NCBI GenBank assembly: GCA_016286035.1
Contig: JAEERY010000075.1
Coordinates: forward strand, 62,001-126,000
DNA from: Lachnospiraceae bacterium
GTDB taxonomy: Bacteria > Bacillota > Clostridia > Lachnospirales > Lachnospiraceae
Direction: 5' to 3'
Length of the DNA stretch: 64,000 nucleotides
The translations under genes were made by a program, and so were the position numbers. The number at the start of each line of letters is the position of its first letter. Positions within the stretch are counted from its first letter, which is position 1. This document shows, one piece after another, positions 9,901 to 18,257 of this stretch. The notes beneath the pieces were generated by a model that was not told the origin of the DNA, did no database searches, and saw only the letters and a program-made list of their open reading frames with translations.

Positions 9901-11424
9901 ATCCAGACCGCAGGAAAGAATCTGCTCGGTCTTATAAATACCATTCTGGATTTCTCAAAGATCGAAGAAGGAAAGATGGAGATCATACCCGTAAGATATG
10001 ATACTTCTACAATGATAGGAAATATCGTCAATTCGATATCTTCGAGAGCAAAAGAAAAAGGCCTTACATTCGAGGCACATATAGACAGCGATATACCTTC
10101 GGTTCTCTACGGCGATGACATGAGAGTATCTCAGGTGGCGATAAATCTTCTGACAAATGCCGTCAAGTATACAAGAAGCGGAAGAGTCGATCTGTATATA
10201 ACAGGTAAGATGAAAGATGAAGAGACCTTAAGTCTGGGAGTAAGAGTAAAGGATACGGGAATAGGAATAAAAGAAGAAGATCTCGGAAAGCTCTTTGAAT
10301 CGTTTACCAGACTGGATGAAAAGAAAAACAGAAACATCGAAGGAACCGGTCTTGGAATGTCCATAGTCATAAGACTGCTGGATATGATGGGATCGGGGTT
10401 GAATGTAAACAGTAAGTACGGAGAAGGCTCGGAGTTTTCATTTGAAGTCGATCAGCCTGTAGTTGATAAGACACCGATCGGTGATTATGAACAAAGGATG
10501 AGAGAAGAAGCAGAAAAGAGAGAAGAAGACAGGTATGTCTATGCACCCAAGGCCAGACTTCTTATCGTTGATGACAACGATATGAACCTGAAGGTCATTA
10601 AGAATCTTCTTAAGCAGAACGGAATAGTTCCGGATCTTGCCGAGTCGGGAGCCGAGACTATCGAAAAACTCAAAGATAATATTTATGACATCGTATTGCT
10701 CGATCATATGATGCCAGGAATGGACGGTGTTGAGACATTAAAGAAAGCCAAAGAAGAAAATCTGATCCATGAAGGCGAGACTGTGATCGCACTTACGGCA
10801 AACGCTGTTGTAGGTGCAAGAGAAAGATATCTTGACATAGGATTTGATGATTATCTGTCAAAGCCTGTTGAGATAGCGGCTCTTGAAGATGCACTGGCTA
10901 AATATCTGCCTTCGGAGATAGTGGAATACAGATCAAGATCTGAAGAGAATAAAGATAACAAAGAGGTAAAAGAAGTTAAAGAAACTGAAAGTCAGGCTGA
11001 TGATGAGATCCTCGAATTCTTCCCTGATGAAGAAACAGATGAAAGTGTTTCCGAAAACAGGAATATGAAGGATGTATGCAAAATCCTTGAAGAAAACGGT
11101 ATCAATACGACCGAAGGAAAAGGCTTTTGCGGAAAGGATGATGATTTCTACAGAGAGATCTTACAGGATTACACGAACACGTCAGAAACAAGGATTGATG
11201 AGCTTAACAGTGCGTATGAAGCAGGCGATATAAAGATGTACGAGGTTAAATCACATTCTTTAAAGAGCATGGCAAAAACTGTAGGAGATACAAAAGTCTT
11301 TGAGATGGCAAAAGCACTTGAAGAAGCTGCCAAGGCAAGTGATATCGATAAGATAAAAGCAGATCATCAAAGTCTGATAGATGAATACACACGTAAAGCG
11401 GGTATAGTTAAAAACGCTTTATAA
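6940..11424 (+). CDS. Giant hybrid histidine kinase: 7TM-Cache-degenerate DHp-Cache-HisKA-HATPase-REC-HPt
   Basis: 1494 residues. In order: six or seven membrane helices (about 1-225), a TM helix (about 240-262), a first extracellular Cache-like region, TM at about 510-530, a DHp-like helical pair, TM at about 640-662, a second Cache-like region, TM at about 895-920, HisKA (FLAQMSHEIRTP, His956), HATPase (N-box near N1069-N1073, DTGIGI at 1105, GTGLGM at 1135), REC (Asp1255, Lys1308) and HPt (His1439). The first DHp-like segment, FISGLAEDLKKPV at 549-561, aligns with the true one but has Glu555 at the His position and no ATPase domain behind it. The gene is paralogous to the truncated kinase at the window start. 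It follows GH115 by 23 nt with a GGGGAG ribosome binding site, so a carbohydrate-related signal is possible but unproven. Confidence 0.92.
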   Translation: MNEIILEISAFCVALFCIVDCFKNRKELYLPIPKGFANKIGDQHFTYLALLISLMVSAFCSSVEIAMEEYMIQSKVILYILNEIYYLFHTSLPLFFALYIVNMTDAGSGRKKKFFYYVSAPSLAGLLLVVLNPITKMIFYINENYTYQRGDYLWVLYAIGVCYIVMGIIFFAIFKNKLSKMDRSASIILIMIAVLGICIQAFFSITVELFFESVCFLGFKVLLEDSRIRERSGKASRISKSFIVVIALIFLTVIAMNISLIYHAGTDQTEQIGKIQVDSIKGDLQETISDAEGNLLRISMGMEQLMSEKASLSVLEEYVSQQQQYYYDLSNGNCFNVYAASSGWSIIPAFDMPEEYHATERVWYLGAKQNAGKIYISEPYVDAATGDLCFTLSYLLSDGDSVLSMDYTLSKVQDSIQKMGGDDNQLAIIVTEQGTIVGCSDTELQGQILSEVLPEYMDVFERVKASNEHRSFTTKIDGSNKIIFSSETGNGWQLILGVDSDSFYSAIYNQMIMLGAIDLLMVAVIVVFYMMSLNNQERVESTLVATEGFISGLAEDLKKPVDKIAKLTEDSFKDDADTLGLLREIRESVKRLQEKMENLVSYSGILKGNMYDGNSKKLNRVKKASVSSRYIRNGIIGILMIALLIGLALCLGTSTRWGQTRISKEADKYTSELTQWMQQQQSILRMFTDVIAADPSVLDDYDEAVSWLNDIAQNYSEMSFCYMANPYKEHAVIMNNGWVPDPDYKVEERQWYIDTERSGDGYSISVPYFDAQTGLYCITFSRIVYSKDGDFLGIFAIDCYLDKLVDILDDSYSSEGYAFLVDQDGTIINHPDKKYEITSESSVNIEDTEYADVYHKGDVFGMKDYDGRLVSCYTEKSSMSGFTVVVVQSWWSIYGTVLFMTLIFLLMIGVSIVSVAVLINRFINWQEETNEKLVEAAETAVNAGNAKSRFLAQMSHEIRTPINAVLGMNEMILRESNDESIRDYAVNIQTAGKNLLGLINTILDFSKIEEGKMEIIPVRYDTSTMIGNIVNSISSRAKEKGLTFEAHIDSDIPSVLYGDDMRVSQVAINLLTNAVKYTRSGRVDLYITGKMKDEETLSLGVRVKDTGIGIKEEDLGKLFESFTRLDEKKNRNIEGTGLGMSIVIRLLDMMGSGLNVNSKYGEGSEFSFEVDQPVVDKTPIGDYEQRMREEAEKREEDRYVYAPKARLLIVDDNDMNLKVIKNLLKQNGIVPDLAESGAETIEKLKDNIYDIVLLDHMMPGMDGVETLKKAKEENLIHEGETVIALTANAVVGARERYLDIGFDDYLSKPVEIAALEDALAKYLPSEIVEYRSRSEENKDNKEVKEVKETESQADDEILEFFPDEETDESVSENRNMKDVCKILEENGINTTEGKGFCGKDDDFYREILQDYTNTSETRIDELNSAYEAGDIKMYEVKSHSLKSMAKTVGDTKVFEMAKALEEAAKASDIDKIKADHQSLIDEYTRKAGIVKNAL

Positions 11425-11454
11425 ACTGTTTATAGTTTTTTATTTCTTTCTTAA

Positions 11455-11482
11455 TTGATGTATCCGCTCATAGTGATATATT
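11455..11482 (+). promoter_or_regulatory. SigA-type promoter of clpB
   Basis: TTGATG (11455-11460), a 16-nt spacer ending in TGA (extended -10), and TATATT (11477-11482). The predicted start is near 11489, giving a leader of about 67 nt. Confidence 0.6.
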
Positions 11483-11500
11483 TGAGTCATAGAGGATAAG

Positions 11501-11529
11501 GTATGCGTGATCTGTCGGGTCACGCATAC
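11501..11529 (+). promoter_or_regulatory. 10-bp inverted repeat in clpB leader
   Basis: GTATGCGTGA (11501-11510) and TCACGCATAC (11520-11529) are perfectly complementary around a 9-nt spacer (TCTGTCGGG). The geometry resembles the HrcA operator CIRCE (9 bp-9 nt-9 bp), but the sequence does not match CIRCE, and no CtsR-type direct repeat is seen. It could be an operator or an RNA hairpin in the clpB leader; no U-tract follows, so it is not a terminator. Confidence 0.55.
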
Positions 11530-11555
11530 TTACTGTGATATAGGGAGGTGGCGTT

Positions 11556-14132
11556 ATGAATATCAACAGGTTCACACAACAGTCTATGCAGGCGATCGCG
11601 GAATGTGAGAGCCTGGCAGTTAAATACGGTAATCAGGAGATAGAGCAGGAGCATCTGCTTTATGCGCTGCTCACGCTTGAAAACAGTCTGATCAAGAGCC
11701 TTATCGAGAAGATGGAGATCAATGTCGAGCATTTCATGGACAGGGCTGAGAAATCCGTCGACAAGAGAGTTAAGGTTCAGGGTGGAAATTCATATGTAGG
11801 TGCTGATCTTAATAAGGCACTGACAATGGCAGAAGATGAGATGAAGGCCATGGGAGATGAGTATGTTGCAGTAGAACATCTCTTCCTTGCCATGATCAAA
11901 TACCCGAATAAAGAGATAAAAGCCATATTTACCGAGTATGGTATCACAAGAGAAAGGTTTCTCACCGCTCTTCAGAGCGTAAGAGGAAATCAGCGAGTTG
12001 TAAGTGACAATCCCGAAGCTACTTATGACGTACTTGAGAAATATGGCATAGAGCTAGTATCAAAGGCTAAGGACGGAAAGCTCGATCCCGTCATCGGAAG
12101 AGATGAGGAGATCAGAAACAGTATCCGTATCCTTTCAAGAAAGACAAAGAACAATCCGGTACTTATAGGTGAGCCCGGTGTCGGCAAGACTGCGGTTGTT
12201 GAAGGTCTTGCTCAGCGTATAGCCAACGAGGATGTACCCGAAGGCTTAAAAGACAAGAAGATATTCTCTCTTGATATGGGAGCTTTGGTGGCAGGAGCAA
12301 AGTACAGGGGAGAATTTGAAGAGAGATTAAAGGCCGTCCTTGATGAAGTGAAGAAGAGTGACGGTGAGATAATTCTGTTTATCGATGAGTTACATACGAT
12401 CGTCGGTGCAGGGAAGACCGACGGTGCCATGGATGCCGGAAACATGTTAAAACCCATGCTCGCAAGAGGCGAACTTCACTGTATAGGTGCTACGACTCTT
12501 GATGAATATCGTATGTATATAGAAAAAGACGCTGCACTCGCTAGACGTTTTCAGCCTGTTATGGTCGATCAGCCTACGGTTGAAGAGACGATATCGATAC
12601 TAAGAGGACTTAAAGAGAAATATCAGGTATTCCACAGTGTGGAGATTAGGGATAATGCTCTTGTTGCGGCAGCTGTGTTATCTGACAGATACATCTCAGA
12701 CAGATTCCTTCCAGATAAAGCTATAGACCTTGTGGATGAGGCATGTGCTCTCGTTAAGACAGAGATGGATTCAAGACCTACCGAGATAGATGAGCTTGAG
12801 CGTAAAGTGAGCATGATGGAGATCGAAGCGATGGCTCTCAAGAAGGAGGATGACAAGGCAAGTAAGGACAGGCTTGTGAATCTGGAAGCCGAGCTGGCAG
12901 ATTATAAAGAACAGCTAGATGCGCTTAATGCACGCTGGGAGAATGAAAAGAACAGTGTCGACAAGGAAAACGAATTAAGAGAAGAGATAGATGCCATAAG
13001 GACACAGCTTGAGATAGCAAAGAGAGAAGGAAATCTTGAGAAAGCTGCCGAGCTGCAGTACGGAAAACTGCCCGATCTTGAAAAGCAGCTGGAACAGGCT
13101 AAGAAGGACAACGAGAATAAGGAACTCACTCTGGTTCATAAAGCTGTCGAGGAAGATGAGATATCAAGGATAGTATCACGCTGGACAGGCATACCCGTAT
13201 CAAAGCTCAATGAATCCGAAAAGAATAAGACACTGCATCTTGATGAGGAACTTCATAAGAGAGTAATAGGTCAGGATGAAGGCGTTACAAAGGTAACAGA
13301 AGCCATCATAAGAAGCAAAGCCGGAATAAAGGATCCCGGAAAACCGATTGGATCATTCCTGTTTATGGGACCTACCGGTGTAGGTAAGACAGAACTTGCC
13401 AAATCGCTTGCCGAGTGTCTGTTTGATGATGAGAACAATATGATAAGACTCGATATGAGCGAATATATGGAGAAGTTCTCGGTAAGCAGACTTATAGGAG
13501 CACCTCCCGGATATGTAGGATATGAAGAGGGAGGCCAGCTGACAGAAGCCGTAAGGCGTAAACCCTACTCTGTTGTACTGTTTGATGAGGTTGAAAAAGC
13601 TCATCCCGATGTGTTCAATACGCTGCTGCAGGTTCTTGATGACGGAAGGATAACAGATTCTCAGGGAAGACTCATAGATTTCAAGAATACGATACTCATC
13701 ATGACTTCCAACATCGGAGCTCAGTATCTGCTCGAAGGAATAGATGATGACGGAAATATTACCGATGAGGCAGCAGAAGCGGTAAATGAGGAGTTAAGAG
13801 CAAGCTTCAGACCCGAATTTTTAAACAGACTTGATGAGATAATAATGTTCAAGCCTTTGACAAAGGACAATATAAGCAATATCGTAAGTCTTATAATCGA
13901 GGATCTCAACAAGAGACTCTCAGACAGAGAACTTAAGATCAAGCTTACTGATGAAGCCACATCGTTTATCGTTGATCAGGCTTATGATCCGGTATACGGT
14001 GCTAGACCGCTTAAGAGATATATACAGAAGCATGTAGAGACTCTTATCGGCAAGGCAATACTTGAAGGCAGGGCAAAAGACGGAGAAACTGTCACGATAG
14101 ACGTCAGGGATGGCAGTCTGGTGATAGCATAA
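11556..14132 (+). CDS. clpB: ATP-dependent chaperone ClpB (Hsp100 disaggregase)
   Basis: 858 residues, full length. The order is an N-terminal Clp_N repeat domain (about 1-145), NBD1 with Walker [10 protein letters not shown] (Lys211), a coiled-coil middle domain (about 400-520, rich in ELERK and EKQLEQAKK heptads), and NBD2 with Walker [10 protein letters not shown] (Lys611) plus the ARPLKRYIQ sensor-2 region. The middle domain and the absence of a ClpP-binding IGF loop separate it from ClpA/ClpC. ClpB resolubilises aggregates together with DnaK. The ribosome binding site is GGGAGGTGG, 7 nt before the ATG. It is monocistronic, with its own promoter, an inverted repeat and a strong terminator, which fits stress-inducible control. 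Confidence 0.97.
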   Translation: MNINRFTQQSMQAIAECESLAVKYGNQEIEQEHLLYALLTLENSLIKSLIEKMEINVEHFMDRAEKSVDKRVKVQGGNSYVGADLNKALTMAEDEMKAMGDEYVAVEHLFLAMIKYPNKEIKAIFTEYGITRERFLTALQSVRGNQRVVSDNPEATYDVLEKYGIELVSKAKDGKLDPVIGRDEEIRNSIRILSRKTKNNPVLIGEPGVGKTAVVEGLAQRIANEDVPEGLKDKKIFSLDMGALVAGAKYRGEFEERLKAVLDEVKKSDGEIILFIDELHTIVGAGKTDGAMDAGNMLKPMLARGELHCIGATTLDEYRMYIEKDAALARRFQPVMVDQPTVEETISILRGLKEKYQVFHSVEIRDNALVAAAVLSDRYISDRFLPDKAIDLVDEACALVKTEMDSRPTEIDELERKVSMMEIEAMALKKEDDKASKDRLVNLEAELADYKEQLDALNARWENEKNSVDKENELREEIDAIRTQLEIAKREGNLEKAAELQYGKLPDLEKQLEQAKKDNENKELTLVHKAVEEDEISRIVSRWTGIPVSKLNESEKNKTLHLDEELHKRVIGQDEGVTKVTEAIIRSKAGIKDPGKPIGSFLFMGPTGVGKTELAKSLAECLFDDENNMIRLDMSEYMEKFSVSRLIGAPPGYVGYEEGGQLTEAVRRKPYSVVLFDEVEKAHPDVFNTLLQVLDDGRITDSQGRLIDFKNTILIMTSNIGAQYLLEGIDDDGNITDEAAEAVNEELRASFRPEFLNRLDEIIMFKPLTKDNISNIVSLIIEDLNKRLSDRELKIKLTDEATSFIVDQAYDPVYGARPLKRYIQKHVETLIGKAILEGRAKDGETVTIDVRDGSLVIA

Positions 14133-14146
14133 TAACAAATTTTGAC

Positions 14147-14183
14147 ATACCACCCGTTCGGATTTGAGAACGGGTGGTATTTT
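14147..14183 (+). terminator. Intrinsic terminator after clpB
   Basis: Perfect 13-bp stem (ATACCACCCGTTC at 14147-14159, GAACGGGTGGTAT at 14168-14180) with an 8-nt loop and a TTT run. Confidence 0.85.
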
Positions 14184-14202
14184 AAATTTAATAATGTGTT
14201 TA

Positions 14203-14231
14203 TTGCAAAAGATGCCGTTCATTTGTATAAT
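14203..14231 (+). promoter_or_regulatory. SigA promoter of deacetylase-bactofilin-pyrH-frr unit
   Basis: TTGCAA (14203-14208), 17-nt spacer, TATAAT (14226-14231). The start would be near 14238, which excludes any translation start upstream for the deacetylase gene. Confidence 0.75.
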
Positions 14232-14268
14232 GATTAGGAGTGATTTTAATATATACATTCAGGTAGTT

Positions 14269-15252
14269 ATGAGTGAGGACAATATGCCTGCAGGCAGGCG
14301 TAAGAGAGTAAATTTTATAAAAGGATGTCTTGTCACTTTATTTCTGGTCATGATCATAACTCCGATCATTATAAGTGCAGTTTCATTAAGCTACGTTAAA
14401 AAGCTTAACAGGAGCGTTGACGAGTTAAACGACCGGATATCAAAGCTTGAGCTTACATATATGTTGAAGAGTGAGGCTGATGAAGGCTTAAGTCAGCTTA
14501 ATCAGGAGAAAGCAAACAGGGATCTTGAGACTAAAGAGCTTCTGGCAGAACCGGAAGAACCTCTCATTCAGGAGATCGATGAAGCACTTCCGGGGAAAAA
14601 AGTCTATCTTACCTTCGATGACGGACCAAGTCCGAATACGGAGAAGATCCTGGATATCCTGGATGAATATGATGTAAAAGCAACTTTTTTTGTGACGGGT
14701 TATCAGGCTGAGAAGCACCCGGAGTGGTATAAGGAGATCGTTGACAGAGGACATACGATCGGCATGCATTCCTACAGTCATGTATACAGTGACATATACA
14801 GCTCCACAGATGCTTTTTTTGCGGATATCGACAAACTTCATGATTATATTCTGGAAAACACCGGGGTTGATTCGCATTATTTAAGATTCCCTGGAGGATC
14901 CAGCAACAGAGTAAGCCGCGTATCCATGAGTGAGCTTTGTACAATGGTCACAGACAGGGAGTGGATATATTATGACTGGAACATATCCAGCCAGGATGCC
15001 ACATCACCGTCACCCGGAAAAGACAGGATAAAAGCGAATGTTTTGGCAGGTATCGGAGAGCATGACAGCAGCATAATACTAATGCATGATGCTACCGAGA
15101 AAAATGCCACGGTTCAGGCATTGCCGGAAATAATACAGGGCATACAGGCCATGGAAGATACGGTAATACTGCCGATAGATGATAAGACAGAAAAGATCAG
15201 GCATCTTTCGCCAGTCTTTGAAGAAGATGATATAAATGATACGGAGGATTAA
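14269..15252 (+). CDS. Membrane-anchored polysaccharide deacetylase (NodB homology domain)
   Basis: A short basic N-terminus is followed by one membrane helix (CLVTLFLVMIITPIIISAV), a coiled-coil stretch (KLNRSVDELNDRISKLE), then a NodB domain: KVYLTFDDGPSPNT (motif 1, catalytic and metal Asp), IGMHSYSH (motif 2, metal His pair), RFPGGSSNR (motif 3) and IILMHDA (motif 5). It probably de-N-acetylates peptidoglycan, or deacetylates another glycan, outside the cell. The ATG at 14269 is chosen because the promoter start is near 14238; the ATG at 14284, preceded by GAGGAC, is an equally plausible start. The bactofilin gene begins 3 nt after the stop, so the two are translationally close and likely linked in wall shaping. 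Confidence 0.88.
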   Translation: MSEDNMPAGRRKRVNFIKGCLVTLFLVMIITPIIISAVSLSYVKKLNRSVDELNDRISKLELTYMLKSEADEGLSQLNQEKANRDLETKELLAEPEEPLIQEIDEALPGKKVYLTFDDGPSPNTEKILDILDEYDVKATFFVTGYQAEKHPEWYKEIVDRGHTIGMHSYSHVYSDIYSSTDAFFADIDKLHDYILENTGVDSHYLRFPGGSSNRVSRVSMSELCTMVTDREWIYYDWNISSQDATSPSPGKDRIKANVLAGIGEHDSSIILMHDATEKNATVQALPEIIQGIQAMEDTVILPIDDKTEKIRHLSPVFEEDDINDTED

Positions 15253-15255
15253 CCT

Positions 15256-16161
15256 ATGGGCTTTTTTCAGGATTTGAAAGAGGACTTGTCACTGGCGGTC
15301 AGTGAACTTGCCGGTGAGGAAAAGGTGAAAAATACAGGAGATGAATTGGATGTCTTTGCGGCAGCCGAAGAGTCTATGGGTATAGAGCACAATGAAGATG
15401 CACAGGATGAGGTTCCGGAGATAGAGGAGGCACTCGGATCTTTTCTCGATCAGGTTGCGGCAAATGCCGAGGAATCTGAGAGCAGATATGAGGAAGAACC
15501 GAATAAGAGGATCCCTTCAAGCGAGGAACTCAGTTTCGCAGCCAAGGCAGCTATCGCCAAGGCAAGCGTGGTTTCGGCTCCCAAAGAGGAAGAGGAAGAG
15601 AAGCCTTCATATGAGCCGGAGACACCTGTATCAACATATGCAAGTTATGAAAGACCGGTATATACAGCACCCAAGACCGAATCTTATTCGAGCAAAAAGG
15701 AAGAGGTTAGCCCTACCGATGAACTTGCTGTTGTTACCGCAAACATGACTGTTAACGGTGATCTTTCATCTACAGGCTCTCTTGATGTGATGGGATGCAT
15801 CAACGGTAATGTGAAGGTATACGGGGAACTTAATATAACAGGCGCTATTAACGGAAATGCGGAAGCAGGAAACATTGTGGCAGCCAATTGTACGGTGACC
15901 GGAGATCTGGTGAGCTCAGGAGCCATAAAGATTGGTTCGAAAGCTGTTGTCAGAGGTAATATATTTGCTACCAGCGCTGTAATATCGGGAGCTATAAAGG
16001 GTGATATAGATGTACATGGCCCGGTTATCCTTGATTCGACGGCGATCGTTATGGGAAATATCAAATCAAAAGCTGTACAGATCAATAACGGTGCTGCAGT
16101 AGAGGGAATGTGTTCACAGTGCTACGCAGATGTAAGCCCGTCAGCATTTTTCAGAGATTAG
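15256..16161 (+). CDS. Bactofilin (polymer-forming cytoskeletal protein)
   Basis: 301 residues. The first ~155 are acidic and low-complexity (rich in E, P, S, Y), probably disordered. From about residue 160 the sequence turns into the right-handed beta-helix typical of bactofilins: repeated units such as VNGDLSSTGSLDVMGCINGNV, ELNITGAINGNAEAG, VTGDLVSSGAIKIG, VRGNIFATSAVISGAIKGDI and VMGNIKSKAVQI. Bactofilins self-polymerise and often scaffold wall-modifying enzymes. The upstream neighbour here is a deacetylase rather than the M23 peptidase often seen beside bactofilin genes. The long N-terminal extension is unusual compared with ~150-residue members. pyrH follows after 18 nt. Confidence 0.9.
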   Translation: MGFFQDLKEDLSLAVSELAGEEKVKNTGDELDVFAAAEESMGIEHNEDAQDEVPEIEEALGSFLDQVAANAEESESRYEEEPNKRIPSSEELSFAAKAAIAKASVVSAPKEEEEEKPSYEPETPVSTYASYERPVYTAPKTESYSSKKEEVSPTDELAVVTANMTVNGDLSSTGSLDVMGCINGNVKVYGELNITGAINGNAEAGNIVAANCTVTGDLVSSGAIKIGSKAVVRGNIFATSAVISGAIKGDIDVHGPVILDSTAIVMGNIKSKAVQINNGAAVEGMCSQCYADVSPSAFFRD

Positions 16162-16179
16162 GAAAGGTAACGGAACAAT

Positions 16180-16875
16180 ATGAAGCGTATCATGCTCAAA
16201 CTCAGCGGAGAAGCACTTGCGGGAGAAAAGAAGCAGGGCTTTGATGAGGAAACAGTAAGAAAGGTAGCACTTCAGGTAAAACAGCTCGTCGATGACGGTA
16301 TAGAGGTCGGTATAGTCATTGGGGGAGGCAATTTCTGGAGAGGCAGAAGCAGCGAGAACATAGACAGAACTAAGGCTGACCAGATAGGAATGCTCGCAAC
16401 GGTAATGAACTGCATCTATGTATCTGAGATATTCAGAAGCGTAGGTATGATGACAAATATACTCACACCTTTTGAGATAGGCTCATTTACAAAGCTCTTC
16501 AGCAAAGACAGAGCCAACAAGTACTTTTCAAAAGGAATGGTGGTATTCTTTGCGGGAGGAACGGGACATCCGTATTTCTCAACGGATACAGGTGTTGTAC
16601 TCAGAGCCATAGAGGTCGAGGCAGAAGTTATCCTTCTTGCAAAAGCAATAGACGGTGTATATGATTCCGATCCGAGAGTAAATCCCGATGCAAAGAAGTA
16701 TGACGTGGTCAGCATAGATGAAGTTATAGAAAAGAACCTTCAGGTTGTTGACATGACGGCATCGATAATGGCAAGGGACAATAAAAAGGAGATGTGGGTG
16801 TTCGATCTTAATGAGGAGAACAGCATCGTAAATACTATAAAAGGAAAATTCAGCGGTACAAAAGTAACGGTATAA
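16180..16875 (+). CDS. pyrH: UMP kinase
   Basis: 231 residues of the amino-acid-kinase fold. Landmarks are MLKLSGEAL at the N-terminus, GIVIGGGNFWRGR, the central TGHPYFSTDTGVVLRA and LLAKAIDGVYDSDPR. The enzyme phosphorylates UMP to UDP and is the hexameric bacterial type. The usual upstream partners rpsB-tsf are not present; instead pyrH follows bactofilin by 18 nt and precedes frr by 31 nt. The ribosome binding site is GGAAAGG. Confidence 0.97.
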   Translation: MKRIMLKLSGEALAGEKKQGFDEETVRKVALQVKQLVDDGIEVGIVIGGGNFWRGRSSENIDRTKADQIGMLATVMNCIYVSEIFRSVGMMTNILTPFEIGSFTKLFSKDRANKYFSKGMVVFFAGGTGHPYFSTDTGVVLRAIEVEAEVILLAKAIDGVYDSDPRVNPDAKKYDVVSIDEVIEKNLQVVDMTASIMARDNKKEMWVFDLNEENSIVNTIKGKFSGTKVTV

Positions 16876-16906
16876 ATAAAGGTAAAAGACTACAAGGGAG
16901 GTTTTT

Positions 16907-17458
16907 ATGGACGCAAGAATCGAGACATACAATGATAAGATGCAGAAGGCATATGATTATCTGTTATCTGATTATCAGACAATAAGGGCAGGAAGAGCAA
17001 ACCCTCACGTGCTTGACAAGATCAAAATAAACTATTACGGAACACCTACACCTATTCAGCAGGTTGGAAATATATCTGTTCCCGAGGCACGTATGATACA
17101 GATAGCACCCTGGGAGAAATCACTTATCAAGGAGATAGAGAAGGCGATACTTGCATCAGATATAGGCATCACACCTTCAAATGACGGAGCGGTCATCAGA
17201 CTGGTATTCCCGGAGCTTACAGAAGACAGACGTAAGGAGCTGGCAAAAGAGATAAAGAAAAAAGGTGAGGATGCAAAGGTTGCTGTCAGAAATATCAGAA
17301 GAGACGGCAATGAGGCATTGAAGAAGCTCACAAAGGAAGATGTGAGCGAAGATGAAGTAAAAGATCTTGAGGATCAGCTTCAGAAGCAGACGGATAAGTT
17401 CATCAAGGATATTGATGCAGCCGTTGAAGAAAAGACCAAGGATATAATGAAAGTTTGA
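16907..17458 (+). CDS. frr: Ribosome recycling factor
   Basis: 183 residues, the standard length. The N-terminal helix (YNDKMQKAYDYLLSDYQTIRAGRANPHVLD), domain II (YYGTPTPIQQVGNISVPEARMIQI) and the C-terminal helices (DRRKELAKEIKKKGEDAKVAVRNIRRD) match RRF. It splits post-termination ribosomes together with EF-G. The ribosome binding site GGGAGG is 7 nt before the ATG. It is followed directly by an intrinsic terminator. Confidence 0.98.
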   Translation: MDARIETYNDKMQKAYDYLLSDYQTIRAGRANPHVLDKIKINYYGTPTPIQQVGNISVPEARMIQIAPWEKSLIKEIEKAILASDIGITPSNDGAVIRLVFPELTEDRRKELAKEIKKKGEDAKVAVRNIRRDGNEALKKLTKEDVSEDEVKDLEDQLQKQTDKFIKDIDAAVEEKTKDIMKV

Positions 17459-17465
17459 TCGATGC

Positions 17466-17493
17466 AAAAGGGACACCCCGGTGTCCCTTTTTC
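17466..17493 (+). terminator. Intrinsic terminator between frr and uppS
   Basis: Stem AAAGGGACAC (17467-17476) with GTGTCCCTTT (17481-17490), 4-nt CCCG loop and a T-run. It lies inside an otherwise continuous gene cluster, so uppS and the genes after it either need read-through or their own promoter, which I did not find in the 17-nt gap. Confidence 0.8.
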
Positions 17494-17509
17494 TTAAGGG
17501 AGCAAAAAC

Positions 17510-18220
17510 ATGAACATACCTAATCATGTAGCGATAATACTGGACGGTAACGGCAGGTGGGCCAAGGCGAAGGGACTTCCCCGTACGGCAGGACATGTGC
17601 AGGGAGCCAAAGTTGTAGAGGATATGTGTGAGATAACCTACAATATGGGTATCAATTATTTCACAGTATATGCATTTTCGACAGAGAACTGGTCGAGACC
17701 AGCAGAAGAAGTGGAAGCTCTGATGAAGCTTCTTCGTAACTATATGGTGAACTGTAAGAAGAGAGCAAACAAGAATAATATGAAGGTCCGTGTAATAGGT
17801 GACAAGAGCGGATTGGATGAAGATATAAGAGAAAAGATAGAGGATCTGGAAAAGGCAACCGAGTCAAACACCGGACTTCACTTTACCATAGCCATTAACT
17901 ATGGAGGAAGAGATGAGATAACCAGAGCAGCAAAGAAGCTTGCAAAGCAGGTCGCAAGCGGGGAGCTTGATCCTGAAGATATAACCATTGATAAGCTGGG
18001 ACTTGCACTCGATACCGGAGATTATCCGGATCCGGATCTTTTGATCAGGACCTGCGGAGAGCAGCGTATTTCGAATTTCCTGTTATGGCAACTGGCATAT
18101 TCAGAGTTTTATTTCTGCGATAAACCATGGCCGGACTTTGATAAAGAGGAACTTACAAAGGCGATCGAAGCATACAATGCAAGAGACAGAAAATTTGGCG
18201 GATTGTCACAAAAATCGTAA
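17510..18220 (+). CDS. uppS: Undecaprenyl diphosphate synthase (cis-prenyltransferase)
   Basis: 236 residues. The N-terminus VAIILDGNGRWAKAKGLPR carries the catalytic Asp12 and the DGNGRWA motif; FTVYAFSTENWSRP and the C-terminal RTCGEQRISNFLLWQLAYSEFYF with WPDF complete the family signature. The enzyme condenses IPP onto FPP to make the C55 lipid carrier for wall synthesis. The partner FPP synthase gene (ispA) lies at 60 kb in this window. cdsA follows after 37 nt. Confidence 0.97.
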   Translation: MNIPNHVAIILDGNGRWAKAKGLPRTAGHVQGAKVVEDMCEITYNMGINYFTVYAFSTENWSRPAEEVEALMKLLRNYMVNCKKRANKNNMKVRVIGDKSGLDEDIREKIEDLEKATESNTGLHFTIAINYGGRDEITRAAKKLAKQVASGELDPEDITIDKLGLALDTGDYPDPDLLIRTCGEQRISNFLLWQLAYSEFYFCDKPWPDFDKEELTKAIEAYNARDRKFGGLSQKS

Positions 18221-18257
18221 TTTTTATTAAAACAAGATTTAATTAGAGAGGTTAGAT

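Noticed and set aside
11501-11529. clpB inverted repeat as a canonical CIRCE element
   Set aside because: Geometry is similar but the arm sequence does not match TTAGCACTC/GAGTGCTAA.
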